NCBI GenBank assembly: GCA_023386585.1
Contig: JAEWJM010000024.1
Span: 65,131-129,130 of the forward strand
Origin: Bacteroidota bacterium
GTDB taxonomy: Bacteria > Bacteroidota > Bacteroidia > Flavobacteriales > Flavobacteriaceae
Length of the DNA: 64,000 nt
Direction of reading: 5' to 3'
Part shown: in pieces, positions 60,927 to 64,000 of the stretch
How positions within the stretch are numbered: the stretch's first letter is position 1
Layout of the letters: the number at the start of each line of letters is the position of its first letter
Position numbers and translations under genes: made by a program
Notes under the pieces: model-generated
Told to the model about the DNA's origin: nothing
The model's database searches: none
The model's input: the letters and a program-made list of their open reading frames with translations, nothing else

Positions 60927-61301
60927 ATGGAAAACAATTCTTGTATAAGACAACAAGCAGATATTAAGCAAATAAACCGTTGTAAAGACCGAGTTTCAGA
61001 ACTCAACGGCTCGTTTGACTATTTATCGAACGGACTTGAATTGGCTGGTAACAACGTAAGACTGAAAATCCTGTTCCTGCTTTATGAAGAGAAACAACTT
61101 TGTGTTTGCGATTTAAGCGACATTCTTGGAATGACCATTTCGGCAGTCTCTCAACACCTGAGAAAACTCAAAGACCGAAAACTCATTGAAACGGAAAGGC
61201 AAGCACAGACCATTTTCTACTCGCTGACAAACGAATACAAAAACTTGCTTGAACCGTTTTTCATAATACTTGACGAGAACAAAATTTTGGAGACAATATG
61301 A
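60927..61301 (+). CDS. ArsR/SmtB-type metalloregulator
   Basis: The 124-residue repressor has a winged-helix core, RLKILFLLYEEKQLCVCDL, with C59 and C61 in the LCVCDL helix as in ArsR-type metal sensors, then GMTISAVSQHLRKLKDRKLI as the DNA-reading helix. I chose the ATG at 60927 over an in-frame GTG at 60921. It overlaps the next gene by 4 bp. It probably represses its own operon until metal binds. Confidence 0.88.
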   Translation: MENNSCIRQQADIKQINRCKDRVSELNGSFDYLSNGLELAGNNVRLKILFLLYEEKQLCVCDLSDILGMTISAVSQHLRKLKDRKLIETERQAQTIFYSLTNEYKNLLEPFFIILDENKILETI

Positions 61302-61897
61302 AAAATGACAATAAACTAATCGGAGCAGGACTTCTAACAGCATTTGCTGCTTCTCTATGTTGTATCACGCCAGTTTTGGCACTTATTGCAGGGACAAGCG
61401 GACTTGCTTCCTCTTTTTCGTGGCTTGAACCTTTCCGACCCTATTTTATCGGACTGACAATTTTGGTGCTTGGCTTTGCGTGGTATCAGAAATTGAAACA
61501 AAAACAAGAAATCGACTGCAATTGTGAAACAGACGAAAAGCCAAAATTTGTTCAGAGCAAGAAGTTTTTAGGAATAGTAACAGCATTTGCAATCATAATG
61601 CTTGCCTTTCCTTACTATGCTCACATTTTCTATCCCAAGACAGAAAAGCAAGTAATTGTTGTTGACAAGTCAAATGTACAGACCGTTGAGTTCACAATAA
61701 GCGGAATGACCTGCGCAGGTTGTGAAGAACACGTAAACCACGAGGTAAATAAACTTGATGGAATTTTAAAATCAACTGCTTCATACGAGAATGGTAACGC
61801 AGTTGTAGAATTTGACAACTCAAAAACCAACATTTCCGAAATCGAGACAGCAATTAACGGAACAGGATATTCAGTAACAGCCAAAAAGGAAAATTAA
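61298..61897 (+). CDS. MerTP-like mercuric transport protein fusion
   Basis: The 199-residue protein has a MerT-like membrane part (about 1-120, three helices) with adjacent cysteines C21-C22 in SLCCITPVLALIAG. It continues into a MerP/HMA domain with GMTCAGCEEHV (about 135-145). MerTP fusions import Hg2+ for reduction elsewhere; other metals cannot be excluded. It starts 4 bp before the stop of the ArsR gene. Confidence 0.85.
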   Translation: MKNDNKLIGAGLLTAFAASLCCITPVLALIAGTSGLASSFSWLEPFRPYFIGLTILVLGFAWYQKLKQKQEIDCNCETDEKPKFVQSKKFLGIVTAFAIIMLAFPYYAHIFYPKTEKQVIVVDKSNVQTVEFTISGMTCAGCEEHVNHEVNKLDGILKSTASYENGNAVVEFDNSKTNISEIETAINGTGYSVTAKKEN

Positions 61898-61898
61898 A

Positions 61899-62105
61899 AT
61901 GGAAATAACATTACAATCAACAATCACTTGCCCCAACTGCGGACACCAAAAAGAAGAAACAATGCCGACAGATGCTTGCCAATACTTTTACGAATGTCAA
62001 AAGTGCAAGACAGTTTTGAAACCGAAACAAGGTGATTGCTGTGTATATTGCAGTTATGGAAGCGAAAAATGTCCACCAATTCAACAAGACAAGAAATGTT
62101 GCTGA
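61899..62105 (+). CDS. GDCCVxC-domain small metal protein
   Basis: The 68-residue protein has CPNCGHQKEETMP, YECQKCKTVLKPKQGDCC and the GDCCVYC signature near the C-terminus. Eleven cysteines suggest metal binding. It lies 1 bp after the merTP-like gene and ends the three-gene operon 19 bp before R'' of attC 10. Mercury or copper context is likely from the neighbours. No mercuric reductase is present. Confidence 0.8.
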   Translation: MEITLQSTITCPNCGHQKEETMPTDACQYFYECQKCKTVLKPKQGDCCVYCSYGSEKCPPIQQDKKCC

Positions 62106-62124
62106 CCGAAAAAAGAAAGCCCGA

Positions 62125-62255
62125 ACCGCTAACATTGTATAAGCGTAATGCGGGGTGAACGGCTGAAATTGAGCATTTTTACTCCTAATAAACTTTGCGG
62201 TTATCGGACAGTAAGTCGCTCCGAAATCCCGCACTACGCTTATACTTGACCGTTG
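62125..62255 (+). repeat. attC-like site 10, divergent type
   Basis: R'' ACCGCTAAC complements the front GTTAGCGGT at 60822. L'' GTATAAGCGTAATGCGGG and L' CCCGCACTACGCTTATAC pair over 18 bp with one mismatch. It keeps the 3-nt and 6-nt spacers but has no CTTGCMGAAARTACTCAG box. It looks imported from another array. Confidence 0.83.
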
Positions 62256-62298
62256 GTGGCAATGTAAAACGACATTTTAACAAACCAAGAAATATACA

Positions 62299-62880
62299 AT
62301 GGAATATATCGATAAAGAAAATATCATGATTGGAAAGCAAATTTGGCAAAACTCAAATTTAACTGTCGATAAATTTAAGAATGGCGACAGCATTCCTCAG
62401 GTTTTAAATGATGAAGATTGGGAGCAAAGAATAAAAGATGGAAAACCTGCGTGGTGTTATTATAACAATAACCCTGAAAATAATCTAAAAGCTGGAAAAC
62501 TTTATAATTGGTGGGCGGTTAACGATTCTAGAGGTTTGGCACCAGAGGGCTTTCATGTTCCTTCTAACAATGAATGGAGAGAGCTTGTTGAGTATTTAGG
62601 CGGGATGGACGTGGCTGGAACTAAGATGAAGAGCACTTCGGGATGGAAAAAAGAAGGAAACGGCGATAACAGTAGTGGATTCAACGCAGTTCCAGCGGGT
62701 AAACGGTATTTGCAAGGTGGTTTCGATACATTTTTCAACGACAATTGTCACTGGTGGAGTTCTACCGAAAGCAACCCTTATATGGCATGGTACTGGAATT
62801 TGTATTTCTTAGACGGAAAAGTTATTATGAACCAGGCTTACAAAGACGCAGGAATGACTGTACGTTGCATAAAAGACTAA
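62299..62880 (+). CDS. FISUMP-domain protein
   Basis: The 193-residue protein has features of the Fibrobacter succinogenes major paralogous (FISUMP) domain: AGKLYNWWAVNDSRGLAPEG, FHVPSNNEWRELVEYLGG and WWSSTES near the C-terminus. The typical family members are secreted; here no signal peptide is visible. It starts 46 bp after the cassette boundary with no clear promoter in between. The next gene follows 17 bp later. Confidence 0.75.
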   Translation: MEYIDKENIMIGKQIWQNSNLTVDKFKNGDSIPQVLNDEDWEQRIKDGKPAWCYYNNNPENNLKAGKLYNWWAVNDSRGLAPEGFHVPSNNEWRELVEYLGGMDVAGTKMKSTSGWKKEGNGDNSSGFNAVPAGKRYLQGGFDTFFNDNCHWWSSTESNPYMAWYWNLYFLDGKVIMNQAYKDAGMTVRCIKD

Positions 62881-62897
62881 ATTCAAAAAACCTAAAA

Positions 62898-63530
62898 ATG
62901 ACTCACGAAGAAAATAAGCAAGAAGTGATGCAACTTTTTGACAATCATATACTGAAATATATTGTCAGCGACTTGATTAAATTAAATTCAATTATGGCTG
63001 ACGAAAATGGCGTTGGTGGGTGCTCTATTCCTCAAGCAATTTCCACTTTTTCTGCTTTAGATTTCGTCGGTTATCTAACCCATTCCCAAGATATGTCCGT
63101 TATGAGTATGAGTTTTTCTGATTTACTAAAAAATGAAAATTACTTCCCGAGCTTAAAATCATATGTGAATCACTCTAATTTTTCTAAAATATTCCGTGAC
63201 GATTATCGCAGTTTTATGGTACATCGATATTCGATGACAAAATTTAATATCTCAAAAATAAATGTTGACGAATTATTTCTGGAGGAAAATAGTAATGTAA
63301 TTTTCAATGTTTTTTATTTTACAAAAATTACTATTGAAGCAATTTTAAAAATATATGACGAAATTATAAAGGATACTTTCACAATTAATATGAATTCAAA
63401 TGAACAATCGATTGAAAAAGTAAAGAATAGAATAACAAATCTTAAGAATTATAATGAGGCAAATTTCCTGGCTTTTGATTCCTTACTACCAAATACAACA
63501 ATAACACAAACTACAAGTTCATTAGGATAA
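62898..63530 (+). CDS. Hypothetical helical protein in cassette 11
   Basis: The 210-residue protein has KQEVMQLFDNHILKYIVSDL and YDEIIKDTFTINMNSNEQSI. It is AT-rich and predicted helical and soluble. I chose the ATG at 62898 (MTHEEN); a longer frame from 62745 runs through the FISUMP gene. The stop is 5 bp before R'' of attC 11. I do not recognise a family. Confidence 0.6.
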   Translation: MTHEENKQEVMQLFDNHILKYIVSDLIKLNSIMADENGVGGCSIPQAISTFSALDFVGYLTHSQDMSVMSMSFSDLLKNENYFPSLKSYVNHSNFSKIFRDDYRSFMVHRYSMTKFNISKINVDELFLEENSNVIFNVFYFTKITIEAILKIYDEIIKDTFTINMNSNEQSIEKVKNRITNLKNYNEANFLAFDSLLPNTTITQTTSSLG

Positions 63531-63535
63531 TACAC

Positions 63536-63721
63536 TGCCACCAACCTCGGCTATTTGCAATTGCTGCATTTTAGCTAAAATCAACATCATTATACCAAAC
63601 CACAAAACCGTTTTTACTTTTGCCTCAAAATGTAGCAAAAGCAAACGGTTTTGTTTTATTTTAGTTTCGCAGAATATTCTCAGCTAACCAAGTCGCAACT
63701 GACAAATAGCCGTGAACGTTG
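63536..63721 (+). repeat. attC-like site 11, long type
   Basis: R'' TGCCACCAAC is the exact reverse complement of the front GTTGGTGGCA at 62252. L'' GGCTATTTG and L' CAAATAGCC pair perfectly with 3- and 6-nt spacers. The loop is about 60 nt longer than in other sites and holds an extra hairpin (63604-63652) with a downstream T-rich tract. Confidence 0.83.
63604..63662 (+). terminator. Possible terminator inside attC-like site 11
   Basis: AAAACCGTTT pairs with AAACGGTTTT and TTTTGC with GCAAAA inside it. A GTTTTATTTTAG tract follows. It could end transcription of the FISUMP unit, or be an insertion in the loop. Confidence 0.55.
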
Positions 63722-64000
63722 GCAGAAACCGGACTTGGCGTCATTGCAAAAATTCATCAATTCCATTTTTTGGATTTCGAAATTTCGAATTAAAATTGCT
63801 CGAACTTGTGAAACGCTTTGCGAACAAAGCTTTTAGCTTCACTTTCGTTGCTCCGTTTGCGCATAATGCGGCTATCTGCCAACACACGCTAAGCGATCAT
63901 TGCTTTTTGTTGTCCAGCCGGAGCATTTTTCTCACGTAAAAACTCCTATCTTGCCGATAGAAAACAGCTCGCTCAGCCGCAACGTCGCCTAGCGCGAGAC
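63719..64000 (+). other. Cassette 12, non-coding, cut off by window end
   Basis: It starts GTTGGCAGAAACCGGACTTG, a near-copy of cassette 4, and reaches its attC at 63875 after about 160 bp. No plausible gene is present in the visible part. The next GTT boundary must lie just past 64000, so the array continues or ends there. Confidence 0.6.
63875..64000 (+). repeat. attC-like site 12, incomplete
   Basis: R'' TCTGCCAAC complements the front GTTGGCAGA at 63718. L'' CGCTAAGCGA and the visible L' TCGCCTAGCG pair with one mismatch. The window ends at GCGAGAC, exactly where GTT is expected next. Confidence 0.7.

Larger units (their letters stand above)
54621..64000 (+). other. Integron-like cassette array of twelve cassettes (continues past window)
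   Basis: Twelve cassettes in one direction have boundaries at 54620, 54983, 55370, 57579, 57868, 58338, 58809, 59172, 59540, 60822, 62252 and 63718 (the G of GTT). For each, the first 8-10 bases are the reverse complement of the box that starts its own attC-like site, for example GTTGGTGGCA at 62252 with TGCCACCAAC at 63536. Neighbouring cassettes often differ in this box while keeping GTT and AAC. That is what integron recombination between G and TT produces. GC content drops clearly in the gene-bearing cassettes compared with the chromosome to the left. Confidence 0.85.

Noticed and set aside
60927..62105. Complete mer operon
   Set aside because: No mercuric reductase (MerA) or lyase (MerB) is present, so only regulation, transport and a small metal protein are supported.
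54857..64000. CRISPR array
   Set aside because: Repeats are about 130 bp with variable ends and are separated by 160-2,080 bp, and no cas genes are present.
53418..64000. Composite transposon or insertion sequence
   Set aside because: No DDE transposase, no terminal inverted repeats around the region and no target duplications were seen.
1..64000. Transfer RNA or ribosomal RNA genes
   Set aside because: I found no tRNA cloverleaf or rRNA sequence by eye apart from the tRNA-like part of tmRNA; a covariance search would settle this.

Overview
The window looks like chromosomal DNA from a member of the Flavobacteriaceae, close to Flavobacterium. The evidence is type IX secretion signals (a PorD homologue and proteins with C-terminal sorting domains), Bacteroidetes TAnnTTTG -7 promoter boxes, a tmRNA with the tag GENNYALAA, the Bacteroidetes omega subunit, FabV as enoyl-ACP reductase, and many DUF families typical of the phylum. 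Without tools I cannot name a species.

Positions 1-53220 are a conserved, gene-dense housekeeping chromosome. They hold a partial 3-hydroxybutyryl-CoA dehydrogenase, a YggS homologue, a DnaQ/GIY-YIG fusion nuclease, miaA, a two-component system, coaE, fabV, recN, the porD-coaBC-rpoZ-bamD cluster, dapA, a split UshA-like 5'-nucleotidase, three tandem YhhN-like membrane proteins, ligA, the rpsF-rpsR-rplI operon, a LytTR regulator, priA, nadC, rlmH, folP, tpiA, prmA, clpS, a YeeE/YedE pair, kdsA, a large peptidase and sugar transporter, a serine hydrolase, the tmRNA gene, thioredoxin and an SRPBCC protein. Four intergenic spots carry a GC-rich palindromic repeat family. Three copies of another repeat of about 75 bp lie just after the tmRNA.

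From 53418 to the end of the window the DNA changes character. A 371-residue tyrosine recombinase is followed by an integron-like array of twelve cassettes (54621 to beyond 64000). Each cassette begins just after the G of a GTT, and its first 8-10 bases are the exact reverse complement of the AAC-ended box that begins its own attC-like site at the other end. The attC-like sites share one architecture: R'' ending in AAC, 3 nt, an inner arm, a loop, the complementary inner arm, 6 nt (7 in one site), then GTT. The recombinase lacks the IntI-specific insertion, carries an extra N-terminal domain, and points towards the array instead of away from it. A perfect -7 promoter box lies between the recombinase and the first cassette, where a cassette promoter would be expected.

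Four cassettes carry 2-3 genes each. One holds an AAA ATPase plus RloB pair (AbiL-like phage defence) on the opposite strand. One holds a two-gene unit of unknown function. One holds a mercury-type ArsR/MerTP/GDCCVxC operon. One holds a FISUMP protein plus a hypothetical. The other eight (one of them cut off by the window end) seem non-coding; several are near-identical duplicates that can fold into long hairpins. This array is the most likely undescribed system in the window.
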